A model generated the notes under the pieces. The model was given only the letters and a program-made list of their open reading frames with translations, made no database searches and was not told the DNA's origin. The position numbers and the translations under genes were made by a program. From contig JAFUVF010000064.1 of NCBI GenBank assembly GCA_017483735.1, forward strand, positions 1-45,404: DNA of 45,404 nt, read 5' to 3'. Shown piece by piece: positions 1 through 7,313 of the stretch (the first letter of the stretch is position 1; each line of letters starts with the position of its first letter). Origin of the DNA: Lachnospiraceae bacterium. Lineage in GTDB: Bacteria; Bacillota; Clostridia; Lachnospirales; Lachnospiraceae.

Positions 1-332
1 ATCTCTATTCTGATGAATACGTATGCTGGGGATGTAGAGTTATTGGTAACTCCCCACTCTACCGCTTTAAACTCCCCGGGTCCTATCCCACCCAGATCAT
101 CTGATCCAGATAATACGACAGTAGCCGTCTCAACCTTATCGATGTTCACATGCTTACTGTCCGTTGCCGTGTAATAGATAATACCTGCTGCCAGGGCAAT
201 GATCACAGATGTACACAGGGTAATCTTGAAGATGGTTGCAGGGGTTAAGCCAGCTACAAAGGCACGGAGTTTTGATGCTGTGCTTGCCCGTTCGCCCTCA
301 GTATTCTCTTTGTGGTTATCAAAATCTTTCAT
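1..332 (-). CDS. TasA/CalY-like secreted protein, N-terminal part (runs off left edge)
   Basis: The reading frame opens at ATG 332 and stays open to base 1, so only about 110 codons are visible. A basic cytoplasmic stretch of about 25 residues is followed by a hydrophobic segment (TSVIIALAAGIIYYTA). After it comes HVNIDKVETATVVLSGSDDLGG and then a PGEF...VTNNSTSPAYVFIRIE stretch. This layout resembles SipW-dependent TasA/CalY proteins, in which a short strand after the signal precedes a PG..-V.N.G..PAYV motif. The family call is by pattern, not by search. No SipW peptidase lies in the window. The Shine-Dalgarno for this ATG is weak (AAAGGGG lies about 16 nt upstream). A truncated homologous copy lies at 1180-1417. 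Confidence 0.5.
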   Translation of the reverse strand, partial: MKDFDNHKENTEGERASTASKLRAFVAGLTPATIFKITLCTSVIIALAAGIIYYTATDSKHVNIDKVETATVVLSGSDDLGGIGPGEFKAVEWGVTNNSTSPAYVFIRIE

Positions 333-743
333 ATCCTGTTTTTTATCATCATCCCCTTTAAAGGGAGGGTATCCGTGTGGTCAGCCACAATGTATATTCT
401 CAGAATCAGTATTCTACGAAAGTGAATGGGCTGGAATAACTTTTACAGACTTCACTGATGAGACCCTGTTCAAAGTACCCGTTTGGCCCCTTTGGAAGTT
501 CAGTCCCAAACGCCTATCAAGCCGCCAGAACTCTGAAAAGTACATTCTCCGTTCCCGTATTGTTGCACCAACCTACTTGATGCTACAGTCCGATAGAAAG
601 GCGGCTGTATTGCCCTAAAATAGGGACATTCCAGAGGTTACATTCCCCGTTCCCGTTCTGTCCTTCCAACATCCCAGGAGCGCACCGTCTCCGTTCCGCC
701 TCTCCAACCAACCATCATACAAACCCAAATTTTATCATTTTTC
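333..743. other. Intergenic region with short direct repeats, no gene
   Basis: I see no gene supported by a ribosome binding site and composition here. The segment has a near-identical 18-base direct repeat (CATTCYCCGTTCCCGT) at about 543-560 and 641-658, and a partial third copy (CTCCGTTCCGC) near 689-699. A short palindrome CCCTATTTTAGGG-like lies at about 613-625. The open frame at 199-618 on plus lies mostly over the minus-strand gene and has no credible start, so it is not called. Confidence 0.4.
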
Positions 744-772
744 TTGACAGCCATATTTGGACGATGTATACT
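744..772 (+). promoter_or_regulatory. Consensus sigma-A promoter for a small transcript
   Basis: TTGACA at 744-749 and TATACT at 767-772 are separated by exactly 17 bp. Transcription would begin near 779. No convincing protein gene follows; the first transcribed bases form hairpins (see 779-845). Confidence 0.65.
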
Positions 773-778
773 GTCTCA

Positions 779-845
779 TAGTGAACAGGTCGCAGAAACT
801 TGAGATGCCTGCGATCGGAAGAGGGGCCTGCGGGTTCCTCTTTTC
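779..845 (+). ncRNA. Candidate small structured RNA or leader
   Basis: Behind the promoter, an 8-bp hairpin pairs 788-795 (GGTCGCAG) with 809-816 (CTGCGATC, one G-U pair). A second stem pairs AAGAGG (819-824) with CCTCTT (837-842), followed by a U-rich stretch, which looks like a weak intrinsic terminator. The CTGCG of the first stem's right arm recurs at 828-832, so the left arm (CGCAG, 791-795) could pair with either. That is the arrangement of a switchable leader, but this is inference. I do not recognise the RNA family. If termination fails at 845, transcription could run to the terminator at 1062-1106. Confidence 0.35.
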
Positions 846-1061
846 TGCTTTTAAAACTGTTTTTTAACCACCACTAAAACAACAAACAGCGAACACCACA
901 TTACAGGAGTGCTATGAAGAAAAGTCCATCACAGAGAAAAACCTGTTTGTGTTCCAATCTACATCAAAGCGTACAACCGAAAGAACGGGGAACCGTCATA
1001 TACCCTCAATATACAGAAATCGGATACTATACGTGGCGAGCATTTTTAATTTTCCATTTTA

Positions 1062-1106
1062 ACAGGCCATGCGATCTAGGATGTATCCATGGCCTGTCTC
1101 CTTTTT
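1062..1106 (+). terminator. Rho-independent terminator
   Basis: A perfect 10-bp stem, ACAGGCCATG (1062-1071) with CATGGCCTGT (1088-1097), has a 16-nt loop and is followed by CTCCTTTTT. It lies inside a 74-codon open frame that starts at 914 after an AGGAG. This makes it unlikely that the whole frame is a protein, or suggests that the frame is a remnant. Confidence 0.7.
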
Positions 1107-1159
1107 ACCTTCATTTTCATACACACTTTTATATCTGACTTACAGACACGACTTAGTGT

Positions 1160-1417
1160 CTATTTGACTCCATAGTTGAGGGAGGCGAACCCACCAGCCT
1201 CGATCCCACCCAAATCATCTGATCCTGACAGGAGAATACTACTCGTCTCAACCTTATCGATGTTGACATGCCTCTCATCTGTGGCAGTGTGGTAGATTAT
1301 GGTTGCTGCCAAAGCTATAATCACAGAGGTTGCGAGTGTATATTTGAAGATGACGGTTGGGGTTAAGCCGGCTATAATTGTGACAGATCTTATATGGAGC
1401 AAATCCCCTAGGTACAT
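1160..1417 (-). pseudogene. Truncated duplicate of the TasA-like gene
   Basis: From about 1390 down to 1160 the translation (IIAGLTPTVIFKYTLATSV, then TATDERHVNIDKVETSSILLSGSDDLGG) matches the gene at the left edge over some 65 residues. It then ends at a TAG shortly after the GG, before the PAYV part of the intact copy. The upstream N-terminal part is absent or lies in another frame: the open frame from 1553 runs in a different phase and contains a transcription terminator. I read this as a duplicated and degraded copy. Its protein-level similarity is clear and spans the membrane segment and the first secreted strand. Confidence 0.65.
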
Positions 1418-1467
1418 GACTTTTCCGCTTGATTAGCTTCCACAAAATTAGGGAGATTCTTCCCACG

Positions 1468-1490
1468 AAAAAAAAGACCCTAGGGTCTTT
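1468..1490 (-). terminator. Rho-independent terminator of the two-gene cassette
   Basis: On the minus strand AAAGACCC and GGGTCTTT form a perfect 8-bp hairpin (1473-1490) with a two-base loop, followed by a run of eight Ts. It lies about 65 bases after the stop codon of the 203-aa gene, so it closes that unit. Confidence 0.85.
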
Positions 1491-1556
1491 ACTTTCATTA
1501 ATCGTTTCTCTCCCTGTCATATCAAAGATATCCGAAAAATCTAACTCATCCATGAA

Positions 1557-2168
1557 CTATATAAAAGTCTCATTTTCTTCCTTACTTAGCCAACCATTAG
1601 CATTATAAAAATATTGTTCCAACATGAAATAAACCATCGCATACGCATACATATCATAGTTTTTACAATCCGCATGAGACAAATTGAATAAAAAGCTATT
1701 CCAATATCCTTTCTTGCTGTGTGTGACTGTTGGCATAATAGGAAATGATTCTGATATCCTGCGTACCCTATCAGGATTATCGCAGTAATCTTCAATCATA
1801 AAATATGAAAGAAATGTAGTTGCGGCATATAATGCTACAATTTCATTAACATAAAAAAAATAAACCGCTATAGCTTTCTTCTCTTTTTGAATCCTATCAA
1901 ATATCCTTCTTCGATCAAAAAAGCCCACTTTCAAAAATGCGCCACAAACACATGAAGAGACTTTATGGCGATCTAGCAGACAAGTATCATCTTCCTTTTC
2001 AAAAATCTGTTCCCTGTACTCTTTTCGCAATAATTCATATTCTGTATATAGCCGCTCCATTACATCCGATATGTCTGGCATCTCAATTAACGAATTATTG
2101 TCACAGATTTCCCTGCAAAATGGAAGCACATCATTTTTTAGCATTTGAAAGAAAAGCGCTTTTCTCAA
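1557..2168 (-). CDS. Unknown 203-aa protein, second gene of an accessory cassette
   Basis: The protein is 203 residues and predicted cytoplasmic. I do not recognise the family. Visible features are an acidic N-terminal half, a central LLDRHKVSSCVCGAFLKV motif, a conserved-looking NEIVALYAATTFLSYFM helix, and aromatic-rich segments near the end (YDMYAYAMVYFMLEQYF). Its ATG overlaps the stop of the upstream 60-aa gene by four bases (ATGA), which implies translational coupling. The two genes share one promoter (2389-2417) and one terminator (1468-1490). Base composition is visibly more AT-rich than in the housekeeping genes to the right, consistent with horizontal gain. A small gene overlapping a larger one is typical of toxin-antitoxin and small defence cassettes, but no catalytic motif supports that here. 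Confidence 0.6.
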   Translation of the reverse strand: MRKALFFQMLKNDVLPFCREICDNNSLIEMPDISDVMERLYTEYELLRKEYREQIFEKEDDTCLLDRHKVSSCVCGAFLKVGFFDRRRIFDRIQKEKKAIAVYFFYVNEIVALYAATTFLSYFMIEDYCDNPDRVRRISESFPIMPTVTHSKKGYWNSFLFNLSHADCKNYDMYAYAMVYFMLEQYFYNANGWLSKEENETFI

Positions 2169-2347
2169 CTTTTTACCTCTTCAAACGGCTTTTTCATTAT
2201 TCTGCAATATGTACGATATGCATCCTCTATATCATCATCCGAATTATCGGGTGCGACCTTTCCTGTTTCAAATTCTTCCAATGTCGTTTCCTCAAGCAAA
2301 CTAGAATCGTCATTAAGAAAGCCAACTAAACCCTTTTTTACATACAT
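2165..2347 (-). CDS. Small acidic protein (60 aa), first gene of the accessory cassette
   Basis: The start is ATG at 2347, eight bases after a strong AGGAGGG. An upstream TTG in the same frame lies before this Shine-Dalgarno and is rejected. The product is 60 residues with an acidic centre (EETTLEEFETG, DNSDDDIEDAY) and a basic C-terminus. No family is recognised. It overlaps the 203-aa gene by four bases. An acidic small partner encoded directly upstream of a larger protein would fit an antitoxin or chaperone-like role, but that is inference from layout only. Confidence 0.6.
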   Translation of the reverse strand: MYVKKGLVGFLNDDSSLLEETTLEEFETGKVAPDNSDDDIEDAYRTYCRIMKKPFEEVKS

Positions 2348-2388
2348 TGATATTTTCCCTCCTACGGGTTGCAAAACGATTATTGATT

Positions 2389-2417
2389 ATTGTATAATTT
2401 TTTGGCCTCTTTGTAAA
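2389..2417 (-). promoter_or_regulatory. Promoter of the two-gene cassette
   Basis: On the minus strand, TTTACA (2417-2412) and TACAAT (2394-2389) are separated by 17 bp. The start site would lie near 2382, giving a leader of about 35 nt before the 60-aa gene. Confidence 0.6.
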
Positions 2418-2466
2418 CATAAAAATTAGATATATGGAGAAACAAATAAAAATAAAAACTCTCAAC

Positions 2467-3231
2467 CTAAAGAACACTCACATCATCAGCCCGCATTTCG
2501 AACCGTACCTTGGTGCCGAACATTTCAGATTCAGTATATAGAAGCCGCCTTTGGACATCGACCCGTATGACTTTAAAGACCATATCTTCATATATTCCAG
2601 TATCATCCTTGACTATATCCCCGCATTTTACTCCGATATCTATATCCTCCAGCAAATGCTCCTCCTCGCAGCTTTCGCCATCCTTGTCCGCAAGCAGGTG
2701 TTTTATCTCTGTAATCTCCGGATCCTCCTCCAGCCACAATCCGAATCTTATCTTGTGGTGCTTTCCGAAGATATCCGCTTCGACAATAGCTCTCCTGTGG
2801 GGGATATCAAGTTTTGCTATGTGATTCCCGTACTTTGCAAGCGGTCCCCTGATATGGTCGACCCGCCTGTTTCTCATCCGTATATAGCTCAACCGCATGC
2901 ACCCATCCTCCAGAAGAGTCCTCAAAAAGGCCTCTTCCTCGGAATTTATCGGCATGAACATATCGTTATCATCCTTGTCCACACCTAGCAGTTTTGTAAA
3001 TTTGGGTATTTTTTTTAAGATTTTTGATATTTCTTCAGGAGCCCCGGTTTCCACGAAAATATACCCGGGGAAAAGTCTTTTCAAAAGAATACGACTCCGC
3101 CCGCCGCTTCTCCTTACCTCCTCATAGAGTGGAATGAAGCAGTCCGCAGACAAATTCTGACTTTTAAGGCTTTCAAAATAGAGTTTGAGGTTTTGTTCTT
3201 CTCCTGACTGTGTCTGTACAACGTACCACAT
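2467..3231 (-). CDS. loaP: LoaP-type NusG paralogue (specialised antiterminator)
   Basis: The 254-residue protein starts MWYVVQTQSGEEQN, the typical NusG N-terminal (NGN) domain opening, and has the NGN core KRLFPGYIFVE. A C-terminal KOW region contains IGVKCGDIVKDDTG. It is longer than housekeeping NusG and matches the LoaP layout. LoaP proteins bind an RNA hairpin in the leader of a long operon and carry RNA polymerase past terminators. Here no long exopolysaccharide or polyketide operon follows, only the accessory cassette. Its own leader of about 110 nt carries a hairpin just before the ribosome binding site. The start is supported by GGAG seven bases upstream. The subfamily assignment is less certain than the NusG-like call. 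Confidence 0.75.
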   Translation of the reverse strand: MWYVVQTQSGEEQNLKLYFESLKSQNLSADCFIPLYEEVRRSGGRSRILLKRLFPGYIFVETGAPEEISKILKKIPKFTKLLGVDKDDNDMFMPINSEEEAFLRTLLEDGCMRLSYIRMRNRRVDHIRGPLAKYGNHIAKLDIPHRRAIVEADIFGKHHKIRFGLWLEEDPEITEIKHLLADKDGESCEEEHLLEDIDIGVKCGDIVKDDTGIYEDMVFKVIRVDVQRRLLYTESEMFGTKVRFEMRADDVSVL

Positions 3232-3246
3232 TGCATAGCTCCGCCG

Positions 3247-3272
3247 GATTGCGACGCTTGGACGTCACAATC
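3247..3272 (-). promoter_or_regulatory. Leader hairpin directly upstream of the loaP ribosome binding site
   Basis: GATTGTGACG (3272-3263) pairs with CGTCGCAATC (3256-3247) over 10 bp with one U-G pair and a six-base loop. It ends about four bases before the GGCGGAG ribosome binding site. LoaP is known to recognise RNA hairpins, so autoregulation is possible but untested. Confidence 0.45.
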
Positions 3273-3350
3273 TGATAGTCTTTTATGTCCGCGCCAAAGC
3301 ACCCCCAGCTGAGCTGCCATAATGCTTATGTGCGTTTCCTACACCCCTAT

Positions 3351-3379
3351 ATCCTATCACAATTGTCTGTCGTATTCAA
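3351..3379 (-). promoter_or_regulatory. Likely loaP promoter
   Basis: TTGAAT (3379-3374) and TAGGAT (3356-3351) have a 17-bp spacer. They imply a leader of about 110 nt, long for this window. Confidence 0.5.
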
Positions 3380-3402
3380 GAAATAATTTCTCCGGGCGGT
3401 TT

Positions 3403-3954
3403 TCAGCCGTTTATTACTCTGCGTACCCCTTTATTCCTCGATATGAAGAGCGCCAGCGCAATTTTTATCACATCCGGCACAATAAAGGGAATCACGCACC
3501 AGGAGAGCACCGTAAACAGCGTAACAGCGCCATTGTCCCTGATATAGACATACATAAACCATGCCGTGCCGAAGGCATAGCATACTAAAAGCCCCAAAAG
3601 CATTACAGCCGCATTTAATGCTATATTTTTTGAAGATATCTTTTCAAGCGCCCACATTACAGCCGCAGTGAAGAGGAATCCTATAATGTATCCTCCCGTG
3701 GTTCCAAGGAGAGCACCTAAGCCTCCCTTAAAATTAGCAAACACAGGCAGTCCCACCGCCCCAAGAAGGATATAGACAAGCACCGATATGCTTCCTCTCT
3801 TTCCTCCGAGTAGATTGACTGTAAGAAAGACTGCGAAGGTCTGCAGGGTAAAGGGTACCACAAAGGGTATGGATATCCATGAGCAGACCGCCATAAGCGC
3901 CGCCCCGATAGCGATGTATACAATGTCAATAGCCTTAAGCTTCTTTTTTTCCAT
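3403..3954 (-). CDS. bioY: Biotin transporter substrate-binding subunit BioY
   Basis: This is a 183-residue integral membrane protein with six predicted hydrophobic segments, of BioY family length. Recognisable stretches are SIPFVVPFTLQTFAVFL, LVYILLGAVGLPVFA and FKGGLGALLGTTGGYIIGF, which are hallmark BioY sequence. It is the S component that binds biotin and works with an ECF energising module, not encoded in this window. I chose ATG 3954 (MEKKKLK), preceded by GGAGG at a normal distance; the longer frame starting at 4017 would run through the promoter. The gene has its own promoter overlapped by a BirA-like operator. Confidence 0.92.
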   Translation of the reverse strand: MEKKKLKAIDIVYIAIGAALMAVCSWISIPFVVPFTLQTFAVFLTVNLLGGKRGSISVLVYILLGAVGLPVFANFKGGLGALLGTTGGYIIGFLFTAAVMWALEKISSKNIALNAAVMLLGLLVCYAFGTAWFMYVYIRDNGAVTLFTVLSWCVIPFIVPDVIKIALALFISRNKGVRRVING

Positions 3955-3988
3955 ATTTAAAATCCTCCGAAATTTTATTCCGGAGGAT

Positions 3989-4041
3989 AGAATATCATTG
4001 CAGGTTCTAATTGTCAACCAAAATTTTATAAGGTTGACAAT
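3989..4041 (-). promoter_or_regulatory. bioY promoter with BirA-type operator
   Basis: The half-sites ATTGTCAACC (4010-4019) and GGTTGACAAT (4032-4041) form a perfect inverted repeat with a 12-base centre, close to the Firmicute BirA operator (TTGTTAAC...GTTAACAA). The promoter -35 TTGACA (4017-4012) lies inside the gene-proximal half-site, and TATTCT (3994-3989) follows after 17 bp. BirA carrying biotinyl-AMP would therefore block polymerase and repress biotin uptake when biotin is plentiful. Confidence 0.85.
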
Positions 4042-4056
4042 CGTTTTTTTCTTTCT

Positions 4057-5244
4057 TTAATCCAGCTCGCCGTTCTTATACTTTGCCACTATGGTCTGTA
4101 TCCTCTCATTGGGGATGAGAAGGTCGCTTATGGAGGAATCGTGGTTCAAGGTATCTATTATGTATGCGATATATTTGCTGAGGTCACAGGTTATGTACCA
4201 TTCCCTCTTAAGAAGCTCCGGCGTCTGGTATATGAGATTTGTGGTCAGTATCTTGGTTATTATACCCTGCTCATATGCCTCGTCGAATTTCTTAAGTCCG
4301 TTGGTAAACATTCCGAAGGTGCAGAACACAAATATTCTGTTTGCCTTTCTTTCCTTAAGCGCCCTTGCAGTATCCAGCATACTTTCTCCGGAGGATATCA
4401 TATCGTCTATTATTATGACATCCTTTCCCTCAACGGAATTGCCTAAGAATTCGTGGGCGACTATAGGGTTCTTGCCGTTCACTATTCTGGTATAGTCACG
4501 GCGCTTATAGAACATACCCATATCAAGTCCGAGCACGTTTGCGATATATATGGCTCTGCCCATGCCACCCTCATCCGGGCTTATGACCATCATATGCTCC
4601 GCATCTATCTGTAAGCCCTTTACATGGCGCAGAAGTCCTTTTATGAACTGATATGCGGGCTGTACAGTTTCAAAGCCGTGAAGGGGTATTGCGTTCTGAA
4701 TCCTCGGGTCATGTGCATCGAAGGTAATTATATTGTCAACCCCCATAGCCACCAGTTCCTGCAGTGCGATGGCACAGTCCAGAGATTCTCTCGCCGTTCT
4801 CTTATGCTGTCTCGACTCATACAAAAACGGCATTATCACGGTAATTCGTCTTGCCTTACCGCCCACGGCGGCTATTATCCTTTTCAGATCCTGATAATGA
4901 TCATCGGGCGACATATGATTTTCGTGCCCGCACAGGGAATATGTCATTGAATAGTTGAGTACATCCACCAGAATGTACAGGTCGGTGCCTCTCACGGAGA
5001 CGTTGATCACGCCCTTTGCCTCTCCGGAGCCGAATCTGGGCACCTTGGCATCCATCAGATACGAATCCCTCTGGTAGCCGGAGAATGCAAGTGACCCCTT
5101 ATGCTCGCTCTCCCTCTCCGCTCTCCATTTGACAAGAAAGGCATCCACCATTTCTCCCAGGGGCTTGCAGCCCTCCAGAGCTATAACTCCGAGACTTCCT
5201 ACTGGTATTGTTTCAAGATTTCTTTTTTCTTCACGCTGCGGCAT
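4057..5244 (-). CDS. prs: Ribose-phosphate pyrophosphokinase, long divergent form
   Basis: The enzyme converts ribose 5-phosphate and ATP to PRPP for nucleotide, His and Trp synthesis. The protein has 395 residues against about 315 for standard class I enzymes. The extra length includes an N-terminal extension and inserts. The PRPP-binding loop is visible as VIIIDDMISSGESML. The FDAHDPRIQNAIP stretch matches the catalytic-loop region, and PFLYESRQHKR stands where usual enzymes have YARQDRK. I chose ATG 5244 over an in-frame TTG one codon earlier; GAGG lies seven bases upstream. It is the third gene after dnaD and dnaI with a 20-bp gap, so it probably shares their transcript. Confidence 0.85.
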   Translation of the reverse strand: MPQREEKRNLETIPVGSLGVIALEGCKPLGEMVDAFLVKWRAERESEHKGSLAFSGYQRDSYLMDAKVPRFGSGEAKGVINVSVRGTDLYILVDVLNYSMTYSLCGHENHMSPDDHYQDLKRIIAAVGGKARRITVIMPFLYESRQHKRTARESLDCAIALQELVAMGVDNIITFDAHDPRIQNAIPLHGFETVQPAYQFIKGLLRHVKGLQIDAEHMMVISPDEGGMGRAIYIANVLGLDMGMFYKRRDYTRIVNGKNPIVAHEFLGNSVEGKDVIIIDDMISSGESMLDTARALKERKANRIFVFCTFGMFTNGLKKFDEAYEQGIITKILTTNLIYQTPELLKREWYITCDLSKYIAYIIDTLNHDSSISDLLIPNERIQTIVAKYKNGELD

Positions 5245-5264
5245 CAATTTTCCTCATTTCTGTT

Positions 5265-6257
5265 TTATGCATTCTTATACTTTTTGGCAAACCTGATGTC
5301 ATCCCCCACCAGCTTACAAATCTCATAATTGCTCATAAGCCTTGAAAAAATCCTGTCCGAATAGCGATCCCTGAGCTCATCCGGAAAGAGATTCGTTGAT
5401 ATCACGGTGCTCTTCCCTCTGAGAGCCCTTTCGTTCAGATATGCGAAAAGCTCGGAGCTCACAAAGCTGTTGGTAAGCTCTGTCCCGAGATCATCAATGA
5501 CCAAAAGATCACATTCAAATACATCTCCATAGAACTCATCCAGCTCGGACTTTCTCTTATTGTCAAAGGCAAGGGATGCAGCCTTCTGAAAAAGGGCGAA
5601 TGCACTGAAATACAATACTGAATATCCCGCCTTTATTATCTCATTTGCTATACAGTTTGACAAAAAACTCTTTCCGGTTCCTACTGTACCATAAAATAGT
5701 ATATTTTTGTAGTCCTTTTTATCTTTAATGGCAAAATCCCTTACGAACCTGCGGCTTATCTCCACCGCTTTTCTGTAATAAGCTAAACTCTCTCCTTCGA
5801 AATAATCAAAGGAGAGATAGGAAAAATTTTCACGATCCAAGACCTCGTGTATATTGGATTGTTCGTACAGGAGTGTGGTCTCCTTCAGCTTCAGGCAGTG
5901 ACACTTTTTGAGCGCCCCGCTCTCATCCCTGACATATCCCGTATCCTTGCACACATCACAGGAATATATAGGTTCCAGATAATCCGAAGGGTACCCTGCA
6001 TCCATAAGGAGTGTCTCCTTCTTTGAGCGTATCCTTGCTATCTCCTCCCTGACATTTTCGGCATCCTTCTCCCTCCCGTCGAGAAGAAGGCTGGTGCACT
6101 TCACAGAGAGTGTACCTATATTTTTCTCCAGCTCACTGTACTCCGGCACATTTGACAGCACCTCAAATCTCCTGACCTCCGAAAGCTCTCTGTTATTGTC
6201 CCTTATTACCTCGTACTCTCTGGCAATAGTCTGATATTGCGTTTGTGTCAGCGCCAT
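5265..6257 (-). CDS. dnaI: DnaI/DnaC-type helicase loader ATPase
   Basis: This AAA+ protein loads the replicative helicase DnaB onto DNA. The 330-residue chain has an N-terminal helical part, a zinc-ligand cluster (C100, C103, C119, C121), Walker A YGTVGTGKS (189-197) and Walker B LLVIDDLG (251-258). A Ser/Thr sensor follows in VISTN, with an arginine-rich C-terminus (SDRIFSRL). The start is backed by AAAGGAG. It lies 27 bp after dnaD, and the helicase it serves (dnaB) lies 31 kb away in the same window. Confidence 0.93.
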   Translation of the reverse strand: MALTQTQYQTIAREYEVIRDNNRELSEVRRFEVLSNVPEYSELEKNIGTLSVKCTSLLLDGREKDAENVREEIARIRSKKETLLMDAGYPSDYLEPIYSCDVCKDTGYVRDESGALKKCHCLKLKETTLLYEQSNIHEVLDRENFSYLSFDYFEGESLAYYRKAVEISRRFVRDFAIKDKKDYKNILFYGTVGTGKSFLSNCIANEIIKAGYSVLYFSAFALFQKAASLAFDNKRKSELDEFYGDVFECDLLVIDDLGTELTNSFVSSELFAYLNERALRGKSTVISTNLFPDELRDRYSDRIFSRLMSNYEICKLVGDDIRFAKKYKNA

Positions 6258-6284
6258 TTAAATTTCTCCTTTATCCTCACCGCA

Positions 6285-7085
6285 TCAGTTTGCGGATATA
6301 AGCTTTTCTATCGCATCAAAGTCGTAATCATGCTGTGCGATCTGGTTGAATCTGTTTGAAGAGGGCTTCTTTGTTTTCTTCTGATGGAACTCCTCTATGC
6401 TCTTCTGCGCCTGCGCAGGGGTGGATATACCGGACTTTGCCCAGTTGATGGCTACCTTTTCGATATATTTGAACTCTCCCTTCCCCATATCCACGCAGTA
6501 CTGTATCAGATAGTCTATTAAATCGTCGGAAAATCCCAGTCCCTCGGATATATACATAAGAGTCTTCACATCCGTGGCATTCAGCGTGCGGCCTATATAC
6601 TGCTCTGCAATGAACATTATCTGCGAATTCGTGCCGTTCTTCTTGAATGCCGCAATCTGCCTCGTGGAGTACGACGGCTTTGCGAAGGGATCGATATAGT
6701 CCGCTTCCTTTATTTCCTCCTCGCTTTCCTTTGCCGTGACCACGGAAAGATGGCTTCTGTTCTGACGGGTGGATTTTTTGTTTGCAATTTCCGAGTATTC
6801 ACACAGAACTATTCCGGTAAGGTTGTCATCCCCGTCAAAGCTCAATGTCAAGAGTCCCTTCTTCTCCCAATACTTAAGCGCACGAATCACATCCTTTTCG
6901 GAATGATTGAATTTATCCGCAATATCCTCCATACAGGTATCCATATTGGCGGAAAAAATGCGCAAAAGATAGAGATATACCTTTATCTGCACATCATTGG
7001 CCTCTTTCATATATTCATCTATAAAAATATTGGGAACCTCTGTTATATCCAGAGAGCTGTCCTTCCCCACCTTAAACTTTGTCAT
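6285..7085 (-). CDS. dnaD: DnaD-domain primosome protein
   Basis: The 266-residue protein has an N-terminal winged-helix region (VQIKVYLYLLRIF, EKDVIRALKYWEKKGLL) typical of DnaD/DnaB primosomal proteins. A C-terminal DnaD domain of about 70 residues begins near residue 168 (IAEQYIGRTLNATDVKTLMYI, IQYCVDMGKGEFKYIEKVAINWAKSGI). It acts in helicase loading together with DnaI, encoded next. The upstream region holds five DnaA-box-like sites, suggesting control by DnaA. Confidence 0.9.
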   Translation of the reverse strand: MTKFKVGKDSSLDITEVPNIFIDEYMKEANDVQIKVYLYLLRIFSANMDTCMEDIADKFNHSEKDVIRALKYWEKKGLLTLSFDGDDNLTGIVLCEYSEIANKKSTRQNRSHLSVVTAKESEEEIKEADYIDPFAKPSYSTRQIAAFKKNGTNSQIMFIAEQYIGRTLNATDVKTLMYISEGLGFSDDLIDYLIQYCVDMGKGEFKYIEKVAINWAKSGISTPAQAQKSIEEFHQKKTKKPSSNRFNQIAQHDYDFDAIEKLISAN

Positions 7086-7121
7086 CGCCGTAAAACCCTT
7101 TCAATCTTTCAAGCAAAAGAG

Positions 7122-7127
7122 AGTATA
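7122..7127 (-). promoter_or_regulatory. Extended -10 of the dnaD-dnaI-prs promoter
   Basis: The minus strand reads TGCTATACT, an extended -10 (hexamer 7127-7122), about 37 bases before the dnaD start. No good -35 is seen; a T-rich stretch stands there. Transcription would lie downstream of the DnaA-box cluster at 7199-7313. Confidence 0.45.
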
Positions 7128-7198
7128 GCACAGCGATTTTCAAAAAAAAATGGTAAAACTGCCACAAAATAAAGAAATTGGCGGGAAGCTCAAAAAAT

Positions 7199-7313
7199 TG
7201 TGGATAATGTGGATAATGTGGAAAAGCTTCCGGAAATACCCTTTTTCACTGTGTACTCCATCTTCACATATCCACCGTTATCTGATTGGGATTTTCTGTG
7301 GATATGTGGATAA
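7199..7313. promoter_or_regulatory. DnaA-box cluster upstream of dnaD
   Basis: Three exact TTATCCACA boxes lie at 7199-7207, 7208-7216 and 7305-7313, all in the same orientation. Two one-mismatch boxes lie at 7217-7225 (TTTTCCACA) and 7297-7305 (ATATCCACA). Three of the five are contiguous 9-mers without spacing. An 11-bp perfect inverted repeat (CACATATCCAC at 7265-7275, GTGGATATGTG at 7298-7308) joins the downstream group. No dnaA or dnaN is in the window, so I read this as a regulatory or DnaA-titrating cluster more than an origin. Confidence 0.75.

Noticed and set aside
914..1138. 74-codon open frame with AGGAG before it
   Set aside because: A perfect 10-bp terminator lies inside the frame and no similarity or domain is seen; left as uncertain and not called.
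1275..1553. 92-codon open frame on minus after the 203-aa gene
   Set aside because: It contains the cassette's terminator and its second half is the wrong frame of the TasA-like fragment.
3962..3988. Hairpin ATCCTCCG/CGGAGGAT that would hide the bioY ribosome binding site
   Set aside because: The promoter -10 at 3994-3989 puts the transcript start near 3982, so most of the upstream arm is not transcribed and the hairpin cannot form in the mRNA.
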